Source: Gimesia alba
GTDB taxonomy: Bacteria > Planctomycetota > Planctomycetia > Planctomycetales > Planctomycetaceae
DNA: 64,000 nucleotides
NCBI RefSeq assembly: GCF_007744675.1
Contig: NZ_CP036269.1
Location: forward strand, 4,505,546-4,569,545
Reading direction: 5' to 3'
Positions 16,682 to 24,936 of the stretch are shown one piece after another (the first letter of the stretch is position 1; every line of letters begins with the position of its first letter). The position numbers and the translations under genes are program-made. The notes below the pieces were generated by a model that was not told where the DNA came from, searched no databases, and worked only from the letters and a program-made list of their open reading frames with translations.

Positions 16682-17740
16682 ATGAATCGCAGAACTCTTT
16701 TGAAAATCCTGGCTTCCATTTGCTTAATTCTCATTCCCACCGGGCTTACAATCTGGGACAGACGTTTTAACGGAGAATATCAACTTGGGGTACGCTGGGA
16801 AGTAGTCGGCCCGATAGCAGGCGCGCTGGCAGTGCTTCCGTGGCTAAGTGGTATGATTGGAAAACGATGGTATAAACCTACTGCTCCCTCACCGTTTATC
16901 ATTAGCGACAAGCAGGAAGATAACAACACTTGGTATTCATACAATTCCAGCGATACGGTTATCGTTTTTATTCATGGTATTCTATCAAACAGCCGAAGTT
17001 GTTGGCTGAACATGGAGGGCGAAAAGCCTGTTTTCTGGCCAGAATTAATTACTTCAGACTTAAGATTTAACAACCCTGCCATTTTCCTTGCCGGGTACTA
17101 CACGGACATTGACAGCGGTTTTTCAGGGATCCGAAACTGCGCAGACGAAGTGTTCTCTGCACTCGGTAGAACAGATGAAAAGGGACATGCACCTGTGCTG
17201 GAAAAACCAAGAATCATCTTTGTTTGCCATAGCATGGGAGGTATTGTAGCACGGTATTTCCTCCAAGCGAATTACGAGGTTTTTAAGGAAAAAGAAATAG
17301 GACTGGTATTAATCGCCTCTCCCTCCTATGGTGCAAAGCTCGCAAATCGGCTTTCACCAATCATCCGATTTTATAATCACAGTCAAGCGAACACTTTAAT
17401 GTGGGGTAGCGACTTGCTTCAAGAATATGACGACCAGTTTAAAGAACTGATCGATAAGAATCGAATCCCCAAACTACGCGGTATCGAGTTCTATGAGAAT
17501 CATTTCATTGCAGCAGGTCCATTCAGTATCTTTAAATGGAAATGGATTCCATTTCGCACCAAACATGTGATTGTCACGAAAGCATCTGCGGGAAAATATT
17601 TTGGAGCCCCTAAACTGATTCCGAATACCGACCATTTTTCATGTGTGAAACCCGATTCCATCAGAGATTCTGTTCATGTCTACCTGTACGATTTCATGAG
17701 TGACAATCATCTCTTACCGAGTTCTCCTGAGATGAATTGA
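16682..17740 (+). CDS. Membrane-anchored alpha/beta hydrolase (lipase-like)
   Basis: 352 residues. Two hydrophobic segments at the N-terminus (about 7-24 and 41-58) anchor the protein. The hydrolase domain follows: VIVFIHGILSN forms the oxyanion region and FVCHSMGGIVARYF has the nucleophile Ser184 in an H-S-M-G-G elbow, as in PGAP1/lecithin-acyltransferase-like and LipA-type enzymes. The His is likely in the NTDHFSC segment near residue 320. Substrate unknown, lipid or ester likely. Same strand as, and 62 bases after, the unknown secreted protein gene. Confidence 0.85.
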   Translation: MNRRTLLKILASICLILIPTGLTIWDRRFNGEYQLGVRWEVVGPIAGALAVLPWLSGMIGKRWYKPTAPSPFIISDKQEDNNTWYSYNSSDTVIVFIHGILSNSRSCWLNMEGEKPVFWPELITSDLRFNNPAIFLAGYYTDIDSGFSGIRNCADEVFSALGRTDEKGHAPVLEKPRIIFVCHSMGGIVARYFLQANYEVFKEKEIGLVLIASPSYGAKLANRLSPIIRFYNHSQANTLMWGSDLLQEYDDQFKELIDKNRIPKLRGIEFYENHFIAAGPFSIFKWKWIPFRTKHVIVTKASAGKYFGAPKLIPNTDHFSCVKPDSIRDSVHVYLYDFMSDNHLLPSSPEMN

Positions 17741-17794
17741 GACAGGCAGTACTGTTTGTTTCAGCATGCGACTCAAAGATCCCTGATACGAGAG

Positions 17795-18313
17795 TCACAA
17801 GCGATATTCCGCGGCACGAATCCGATACAGCCAACTCTCCATCCCCGATGCATCTGTTCGACTGCCGTCACGCACGCCGCCGATCCTCTCAACCGCCCGC
17901 TGGGAACGGATATTTTCAGGACCAATTAGAAAGATCACTGAGTCCACATATTGAAATGCGTGTTGCAGCATCAATCGTTTCATTTCGCCGTTATAGCGTC
18001 CGCCCCAGTGCGAGCGTGCCAGGAATGTCCAGCCGATCTCGACTTCGGAGGTGGTTGCATTAAATCCATGATAACGTGAAGAGCCAATCACGGCGTTCGT
18101 TTTGTGATCAATGGCAAGCAACGCCCCGCCCGACTCCATCGCGTCCTGAAAGAATTTCTGAAAAACCTCTTGCTGATATCGATCGGACGCCGGGTGCTGT
18201 TCCCAGATCAATGGGTCCGAGGCAACCGCATATAAGTTTTCATAATCGTCTGCTTCCAGTGGACGGAGCTGAAGCAGATCGCCGATCAGCGTGGGTTGCG
18301 CGTCAAATATCAT
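17795..18313 (-). CDS. GNAT family N-acetyltransferase (RimJ/RimL type)
   Basis: 172 residues, cytoplasmic. Starts with LRPLEADDYENLYAVASD, typical of RimJ/RimL-like acetyltransferases, and has EIGWTFLARSHWGGRYN as the acetyl-CoA pyrophosphate-binding region and the ENIRSQRAVERIGG signature. The family acetylates protein N-termini, amino sugars or antibiotics, and the substrate is not clear here. It converges on the hydrolase gene (54-base gap). Confidence 0.88.
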   Translation of the reverse strand: MIFDAQPTLIGDLLQLRPLEADDYENLYAVASDPLIWEQHPASDRYQQEVFQKFFQDAMESGGALLAIDHKTNAVIGSSRYHGFNATTSEVEIGWTFLARSHWGGRYNGEMKRLMLQHAFQYVDSVIFLIGPENIRSQRAVERIGGVRDGSRTDASGMESWLYRIRAAEYRL

Positions 18314-18594
18314 CTGTAGTTCGCCTTAAAAGCAGGGAGGGTTTACACTGCTGACAAGATACTGTTTTTTAAGGTTCATTAGTATCAAGAGAATCGATTT
18401 CTTAACGATTTATTCTTTGGACTTTGAATTGTTGACTGATTAGCATCATGGTTAAGCTTTTTGGCATTCTCCTAATTTGAATTCCATCTCTTTCCTATTA
18501 CGCTCAGCATACTATAAAGCTGCGGAGCGATTTTCCATTCTTAAGTTGCAGACAGTCTGTCTGCCCGATGCCATTAATCGTAGAGGAACCACTT

Positions 18595-20172
18595 ATGAAG
18601 TCCCCCACGCTAAAACGCTCTGTCTGGATCGTGCTGCTCGCCCTATTCAGTTTCCCCACTTTGTGCTCGGCACAGAAGCCTAATATTCTCGTCATCTGGG
18701 GCGACGATATTGGGACCTGGAATATCAGCCATAATAACCGTGGCATGATGGGTTATCAAACTCCCAATATTGACCGGATCGCCCGCGAAGGAGTTGCCTT
18801 CACCGACTACTACGCTCAGCAAAGCTGCACCGCAGGCCGCGCTGCGTTTATTGGAGGCAACGTTCCGGTTCGCACCGGCATGACCAAAGTTGGTTTGCCC
18901 GGCGCCAAAGAAGGCTGGCAGAAAACCGACGTCACCATGGCGACGGTTTTGAAAAGTAATGGTTATGCTACGGGCCAGTTTGGTAAAAACCATCAGGGAG
19001 ACCGCGACGAACATCTCCCAACTGCACATGGCTTCGATGAATTTCTGGGAAATCTTTACCATCTGAATGCAGAAGAAGAACCTGAACACGAAGATTATCC
19101 GACTGATTTCGTATTACCCAACGGGAAAACATTCAAAGAACAGTACGGCCCTCGTGGAGTCATCCATTCCTGGGCGAATGGAAATGGAACCCAAAAGGTC
19201 GAAGACACCGGTCCGCTCACCAAAAAACGCATGGAAACGATTGACGATGAAACGGTGGCTGCTGCGAAAAAGTTCATTAAAGAACAGAACGCAGCCGGCC
19301 AGCCCTTCTTCTGCTGGTGGAATGGGACCCGCATGCACTTCCGCACGCACGTCAAAAAAGAACACCGTGGCCTGAGTGGCAAAAGTGGTGACGAATACCA
19401 TGACGGAATGGTCGAACACGACATGCACGTCGGCGAACTTTTAAAGCTGCTGGATGAACTGGGCATCGCCGACAATACCATCGTAATGTATTCCACGGAT
19501 AACGGTCCGCATTACAATACCTGGCCCGATGCCGGAACCACACCATTCCGTAACGAAAAGAATTCCAACTGGGAAGGCGCCTATCGTGTCCCGGCGTTTG
19601 TCCGCTGGCCCAAGCATTTCCCCGCCGGCAAAACGCTGAATGGGGTCGTGTCTCACGAAGACTGGCTGCCCACATTTGCCGCAGCAGCCGGCGATACCAC
19701 AATCAAAGAGAAACTGAAACAAGGAGTCGAGCTCAACGGTCGCCAATATCGCAATTATATCGATGGCTATAATCAACTCGATTATCTCACTGGAAAAACA
19801 AAAGAGTCACCACGCAAAGAATTCATGTATGTCAATGACGACGGTCAAATCGTCGCGATCCGCGCAGGAGACTGGAAAGCCGTTTTCCTGGAAAACCGGG
19901 GCAAAGCGTTTGAAGTCTGGCGGGAGCCTTTTGTCGAGTTGCGAGTACCATTGCTGTTCCATCTCCGCCGCGACCCCTTCGAAAAGGCACAACACAACGC
20001 GACCACCTACAATGACTGGTTCCTGTCTCGGGTGTATGTCATCGTGCCGATGCAGCAAATCGCAGCGAATTTCCTGAAGACGATGCAGGAATATCCCCCC
20101 AGTCAAACCCCCGGTTCCTTTAACCTGGAAAAAATCAAGAAGACCATTGAAGACGCCGCCAGCGGCCGTTAG
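18595..20172 (+). CDS. Secreted arylsulfatase
   Basis: 525 residues from the ATG at 18595, chosen because AGAGGA precedes it and a Sec signal (ending LCSAQ) begins there; an upstream in-frame ATG at 18568 adds nine residues without signal character. Metal-binding DD at 37-38 (IWGDDIGTW); formylglycine signature C78-T-A-G-R82; a GKNHQGD motif instead of the common GKWHLG. The C-terminal region (about 420-525) has the RRDPFEKAQHN end of large arylsulfatases. The signature with Ala and Gly is the less common C-x-A-G-R form. Followed by a strong terminator. Confidence 0.92.
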   Translation: MKSPTLKRSVWIVLLALFSFPTLCSAQKPNILVIWGDDIGTWNISHNNRGMMGYQTPNIDRIAREGVAFTDYYAQQSCTAGRAAFIGGNVPVRTGMTKVGLPGAKEGWQKTDVTMATVLKSNGYATGQFGKNHQGDRDEHLPTAHGFDEFLGNLYHLNAEEEPEHEDYPTDFVLPNGKTFKEQYGPRGVIHSWANGNGTQKVEDTGPLTKKRMETIDDETVAAAKKFIKEQNAAGQPFFCWWNGTRMHFRTHVKKEHRGLSGKSGDEYHDGMVEHDMHVGELLKLLDELGIADNTIVMYSTDNGPHYNTWPDAGTTPFRNEKNSNWEGAYRVPAFVRWPKHFPAGKTLNGVVSHEDWLPTFAAAAGDTTIKEKLKQGVELNGRQYRNYIDGYNQLDYLTGKTKESPRKEFMYVNDDGQIVAIRAGDWKAVFLENRGKAFEVWREPFVELRVPLLFHLRRDPFEKAQHNATTYNDWFLSRVYVIVPMQQIAANFLKTMQEYPPSQTPGSFNLEKIKKTIEDAASGR

Positions 20173-20198
20173 TCAATGAACTTGTATCACATAATCAA

Positions 20199-20235
20199 CG
20201 ACTGGCTTGCTTCAGGTAAGCCAGTCGTTCGTTTA
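20199..20235 (+). terminator. Terminator between sulfatase and HAD gene
   Basis: A perfect 10-base stem, CGACTGGCTT (20199-20208) with AAGCCAGTCG (20217-20226), followed by a T-rich stretch. It lies inside a possible N-terminal extension of the next gene, which argues against that extension. Confidence 0.8.
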
Positions 20236-20277
20236 TACTCTTTGATCATCCAGCACATTCATTTTCGAGATACTTCT

Positions 20278-21255
20278 ATGAGACACGCACTCATTTTCTT
20301 CTTTCTATTTTCGCTCAATGTGTCGTTCGCCGCCGATCCCCTTCCCTCCTGGAATGCAGGTCCTGCGAAAGACGCGATTATCAATTATGTCAAATGTGCC
20401 ACCAACGATGGCTGCCCGCTCTATGTGCCCCCCAAGGAACGGATTGCCGTGTTTGACAATGACGGCACCCTCTGGTCTGAGCAGCCGGCGTACTTTCAGT
20501 TGCTGTTTGCTCTGGATCGTGTGAGAGCACTCGCCGATCAACACCCGGAATGGAAAACCGAGCAACCCTTCAAAGCCGTTCTGGAAAATGATTACAAATC
20601 GATCGCCGCCTCCGGGAAAGCTGGCCTGCTCAAGATCATGGCGGTGACGCACTCAGGGATGACGACCGATGAATTTGAGAACACCGTTCGCAATTGGATG
20701 AAAACGGCCCGGCATCCGGAGAAACAGGTGCCTTACACGAGTCTCGTCTTTCAGCCGATGCTGGAACTGTTAGACTTCTTGCGTGCAAACGGGTTCAAGA
20801 CCTATATTGTTTCTGGCGGAGGCATCGACTTTCTGCGAGTCTGGGCTGAAGACGTGTATGGCATTCCCCCCGAACAGGTCATCGGTAGCAGCATTAAGGT
20901 CAAGCTGGAACAGCGTGATGGCAAACCGGTCCTGGTCCGACAGGCCGAGATCAACTTTATTGATGACAAAGAGGGAAAGCCGGTCGGCATTCACCGTTTT
21001 ATTGGGCGCGTGCCGGTGATCGCGTTCGGCAACTCGGACGGCGATCTGCAAATGCTTCAGTGGACCGACCGCAGAGAGAACACACTGAAAGTCCTGGTCC
21101 ACCACACCGATGCCAAACGGGAATATGCTTACGATCGCAATTCCCATATGGGGCGGCTCAACAAAGCACTTCAGGAAGGAAAAGAAAAAGGCTGGACCAT
21201 CATCGATATGCAGCGTGACTGGAAACGGATCTATCCCAAACCGGCAAAAGACTAG
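20278..21255 (+). CDS. Secreted HAD-family phosphatase
   Basis: 325 residues. The start at 20278 is chosen because a Sec signal (MRHALIFFFLFSLNVSFAAD) begins there and the longer frame from 20176 would run through a terminator. HAD motif I is VFDNDGTLW (Asp60 and Asp62), motif II is YIVSGGG and motif IV is GNSDGDLQM. This is the phosphoserine-phosphatase-like subgroup with an alpha-helical cap. Probably a periplasmic phosphomonoesterase of unknown substrate. Confidence 0.88.
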   Translation: MRHALIFFFLFSLNVSFAADPLPSWNAGPAKDAIINYVKCATNDGCPLYVPPKERIAVFDNDGTLWSEQPAYFQLLFALDRVRALADQHPEWKTEQPFKAVLENDYKSIAASGKAGLLKIMAVTHSGMTTDEFENTVRNWMKTARHPEKQVPYTSLVFQPMLELLDFLRANGFKTYIVSGGGIDFLRVWAEDVYGIPPEQVIGSSIKVKLEQRDGKPVLVRQAEINFIDDKEGKPVGIHRFIGRVPVIAFGNSDGDLQMLQWTDRRENTLKVLVHHTDAKREYAYDRNSHMGRLNKALQEGKEKGWTIIDMQRDWKRIYPKPAKD

Positions 21256-21357
21256 AGCGCGTCACATTTAACCGTAACGTGCCTCACTCTAATAGACTCG
21301 AGTCAAACGGCCCTGGAGACGCTACAGTAAAACTGGACACAGTCTAACTCCCTCAAG

Positions 21358-24300
21358 CTATTCTTTAAGACTGGAAAACTCAAACCACCGCCGTGTCCCT
21401 TTGGTCTGTATCCCCACAGCTAGAGAATCACCCGAAGTACTAAAGACCAGATCCACCAGTTCCCCTCGCGGCAGCGGTTCATCCAGAACGAGGTCCCAGG
21501 TGGCCGTATCATAGATCTCGAGATGCCCATCACTGCGTGCCACTGCCAATAACGGTTCCCGGGGATGAAAGTGCGAATAGACCGACTGCGCATCGGTTTG
21601 AATCTGATGCACCAGCTTGCCTGTTTCCACCTCGTGAATCTGCACCAGTCCGTCCGCGGTATCAATTGTCAGTAGCTGGCTGTCCGGCGAAAACTTGACC
21701 GGGTGGTCTGACTCAAAAGGTTGTGCTGCTGTCGGCTTCCAGGTCTCGGTGTCGATTCGTTTGCCATAAATAAACAGATACTTTCCGTCCGGGGTGAATT
21801 TCAGCTTGCCGTTCCCCTCTTCCATGAAGCGGAACTCCTTGTTTCGGTGAATCACCTTCTGCTCTGAAATCGACCAAATCACCAGCGCGTCGGCATGCCC
21901 GACTGCCAGGAGTTCTCCGTTCGGATGAAATGCCAGATCCGTATTCACAGGCCAGGGATCACAGCGCAGGTGGGCCAGTTGATTGCCGGTTTTGAGCGAA
22001 AACAGATCCAGAAACTCGTTGCCATTAATTAAGGCCATGGTTCCCGTCGGTTCATGAAAGGCAACCCGCCGCGCCTGGTGATAAAAAACCTTTGAGGCAT
22101 GCTTGATGCTGATCACTCGTGTTTCCAGATCAACGGTGTCAGTCCCCTGGTCGTGGATCAGCACCACCCAGGGTTCTTCCTGAGAATACAGGATGACAGG
22201 ATAGACGCGATTCTGTTTGCGGGGTTGAACCGGCTCCCACTTCTCCAGTTCCTTTTCCGTCACTTGAGATCGAAAACGGCGAATCCGCACGGGCGCCTCG
22301 CGTATTTTGACCGTTTTAGATTCGATCGTTGCAAACCGTTCTCCATCGGAACTGACAGCAATCCCCATCGCTTTCCCCAGATACTCTCCCGTATCACGGT
22401 TCCACCAGCAAAGTTCTTTCTTCTGGGGTTGCATTACTGCCGTGTTACTGGAATTGAGCACAACAAAGCGATCATTGGTCGTCAGGAAGAATCCACTGCC
22501 CTGGTTAAATATATTCATCGTCATACTCTGTAACTCGGCATATTGGAATAGTGCGTGTGCCACCGAATCATCTGTTTCCAGCACGGAAATCATCCGAGCC
22601 GGAAACTGCACAACCGCTGCCTGCCCCGCCGGTACCATTTTATACCGGCGATTCCAAGGCCAGGGATCTTGTAACTGACCCACAACATATTTTTGATCGC
22701 GGGACACATTCCAGTGTGTCGCTCCCAGTCGATCCATGATCGGCTTTGAAATTGCTGTGTTGCCCGCACTCGGTTGAAACGTCATCAAATTTTTGTAACG
22801 CAATGCCAGCTCGGTTCCTTCCTGATTGACACTGAAATTGAACGGGAGACAAGTTGGTCCGGAACCGAAATCAACTGTTTTCCCGGTAACAAAGTTCCAG
22901 AGTGTATACTTTGAGATCGCTTTTGAGTGTTGGCGCTGAATCACCACTTCCTCTGGTTGAGTCGGGCTGGGAGAATAATTCCTGATATCATCCTGAGTAG
23001 CGATGATCTGTTGCTTGCTGGTGTCATACACCCCCAGCTTGTAAGGAGTGTGCCCCCCTTGAGGCAGGCGATTCCACATACTGACCGTCAGATAACGCCC
23101 CCCCGGTGTAAAACCTGATCCCGACGGAGACACCAGCTCGAAATCATCCGCCACCTTACTCAAGAATGTGCCGGTCTTCGCGTCAAAGAGCCAGGTAACG
23201 AGCCGGTTTTCTACAGAGTGCCGCAGCGCAAGTTTTTTTCCGGAATCATCAAAAAAAATGTTGGCATCCTGAAATGCTTTCCCTTCCGGATGTGTGATCG
23301 AAATCATTTCCCGCGGAATCCGCGCGGATTGCAGGTTCCAGACCCAGCCGCGATCTTTTTCATCGATAGCATTCAGCAATAATTCGGCTTCATAAAAGCG
23401 GCCCGCCCGGATATTGTACCCCGCCAGGAGCAGACTGTTCCGCGCCGATTCTTTGCGCTGCGCCTCAGCTGCGGAGATCGCTTTATCCCGCTCGTCCACG
23501 GCCTCCTGTTCCTGGGCCTGTGCATATTCCAGATTTTGCTGTGCCTCATTCCGTGCTTCAGACGCTTCGAACAGCGAAAAAGAAACCGCGGTCAGACTGA
23601 ACAGCAGGATGACAGCGGTCGACATCACCAGACTGCTGATCACTCTGTTACGACGGCACCATTTAATAAACCGTTCCGTCTGCGTCACGCGACGGACCGA
23701 AACGGGATGACCGTCCAGCCAGCGCGTCAGATCATCGGCGATCGCCTGACAGTCGGCATAACGATTCTCCACAATGGGCTGCAGCATTTTCTGACAGACG
23801 GCAATCAGATCCACGGGAACCGGTGTCTCTTTATTTTGAATTTCAGGCGGCGGCGGATCAGACTGCAGCTTCAACAACACCTCATGCGTTTTCCCGGACC
23901 AGCGCGGCTCGCCGGTCAACAGTTCATAAAAAATCACCCCCAGCGAATATTGATCGCTCTGCGTGCCCATCTCCTGAGTCGCGCCCCGTGCCTGTTCGGG
24001 TGACATATACGCAGGTGTTCCCAGGATCAAACCGTCCGACGTCAGATCGACACCGTGGTCAATCCGCTTCGCCAAACCGAAATCCATAATCATCGGACGC
24101 TGTCGCTCATTGATGATCACATTCGCCGGCTTGATATCCCGATGCACAATATTCTGCTCATGGGCATACGCCAGGGCTTCTGCCAGATCACGCATCCAGA
24201 CCGCAATCTGCCGCACATTGGGTTGCGTTAGCTCCAGATAATCCTTGAGCGTTTCTCCCTGCACATACGCCGCAGAGATATAAAACTGCTCGCCAACCTG

Positions 24301-24885
24301 CCCCCGCTCCCAGACGGCAACAATATTCGGGTGCTGTAACTGCGCGGCGATCTGTGCTTCGGCTAGAAAGCGATCAATCCGCTCGCAATCGTTCTGATCA
24401 AAACGAGGCAGCTTTAAAGCAACTTCACGATCCAGCGTGGGATCATAGGCCAGTGAAACCGTGCCGAAGGCCCCCTGCCCCAGTTCTGCTTTCAGAATAA
24501 ACCGACCGAACCGTGATTCAGTGTCTGCTGAATCAGCATCGGATTTGCCAGACGAACGCAAATTGGCCTCAGCCGAGTCGGCTTTAGATGAAATCAGCGT
24601 CGCATTGGGTTCCGTGCCCGCTGTCTCGATTACGGCATCGATTACATCACGATACTCGGGATAGAGCGTCAGGTAATCAATCCGACCGGCGGGCACGCCC
24701 CGCCGCTGGCGCAATTCGACATCAACCTTCAACAGTTCCACGAACGCATATCGACGTAGCGGCGCGGGACATTGCTCCAGCGCCGAGTTTAACTCCAGTG
24801 CACTGTCGGGCGTCCATCCTGATTCATATTCATCGCAGACCGAATCAATTAAATGATAGTCATCAAATCTCAGTTGATCGATCAT
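21358..24885 (-). CDS. Ser/Thr protein kinase with C-terminal WD40-like propeller
   Basis: 1175 residues. A helical N-terminal part (1-125) precedes a Hanks-type kinase domain (about 126-395): Gly loop GQGAFG (136-141), Lys158, HRDIKPANV, and DFGLAKR for Mg binding. A membrane helix at about 413-438 is followed by a coiled coil (about 441-480, rich in EAQ/EQEAVDERDKA). The rest, to 1175, is a set of WD40-like blades (for example HPNGELLAVGHADALVIWS and SPDSQLLTIDTADGLVQIH), probably outside the cytoplasm. This layout is typical of planctomycete kinases. It lies 51 bases after the lipoprotein gene on the same strand, opposite an ECF sigma factor. Confidence 0.93.
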   Translation of the reverse strand: MIDQLRFDDYHLIDSVCDEYESGWTPDSALELNSALEQCPAPLRRYAFVELLKVDVELRQRRGVPAGRIDYLTLYPEYRDVIDAVIETAGTEPNATLISSKADSAEANLRSSGKSDADSADTESRFGRFILKAELGQGAFGTVSLAYDPTLDREVALKLPRFDQNDCERIDRFLAEAQIAAQLQHPNIVAVWERGQVGEQFYISAAYVQGETLKDYLELTQPNVRQIAVWMRDLAEALAYAHEQNIVHRDIKPANVIINERQRPMIMDFGLAKRIDHGVDLTSDGLILGTPAYMSPEQARGATQEMGTQSDQYSLGVIFYELLTGEPRWSGKTHEVLLKLQSDPPPPEIQNKETPVPVDLIAVCQKMLQPIVENRYADCQAIADDLTRWLDGHPVSVRRVTQTERFIKWCRRNRVISSLVMSTAVILLFSLTAVSFSLFEASEARNEAQQNLEYAQAQEQEAVDERDKAISAAEAQRKESARNSLLLAGYNIRAGRFYEAELLLNAIDEKDRGWVWNLQSARIPREMISITHPEGKAFQDANIFFDDSGKKLALRHSVENRLVTWLFDAKTGTFLSKVADDFELVSPSGSGFTPGGRYLTVSMWNRLPQGGHTPYKLGVYDTSKQQIIATQDDIRNYSPSPTQPEEVVIQRQHSKAISKYTLWNFVTGKTVDFGSGPTCLPFNFSVNQEGTELALRYKNLMTFQPSAGNTAISKPIMDRLGATHWNVSRDQKYVVGQLQDPWPWNRRYKMVPAGQAAVVQFPARMISVLETDDSVAHALFQYAELQSMTMNIFNQGSGFFLTTNDRFVVLNSSNTAVMQPQKKELCWWNRDTGEYLGKAMGIAVSSDGERFATIESKTVKIREAPVRIRRFRSQVTEKELEKWEPVQPRKQNRVYPVILYSQEEPWVVLIHDQGTDTVDLETRVISIKHASKVFYHQARRVAFHEPTGTMALINGNEFLDLFSLKTGNQLAHLRCDPWPVNTDLAFHPNGELLAVGHADALVIWSISEQKVIHRNKEFRFMEEGNGKLKFTPDGKYLFIYGKRIDTETWKPTAAQPFESDHPVKFSPDSQLLTIDTADGLVQIHEVETGKLVHQIQTDAQSVYSHFHPREPLLAVARSDGHLEIYDTATWDLVLDEPLPRGELVDLVFSTSGDSLAVGIQTKGTRRWFEFSSLKE

Positions 24886-24936
24886 AAAGGAACCTGAATG
24901 GAATAAGAGCCTTGTTGCCGAGTCATCGTTTCCAAA

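Noticed and set aside
20176-20277. N-terminal extension of the HAD phosphatase
   Set aside because: It runs through a clear terminator and lacks the signal peptide that begins at 20278.
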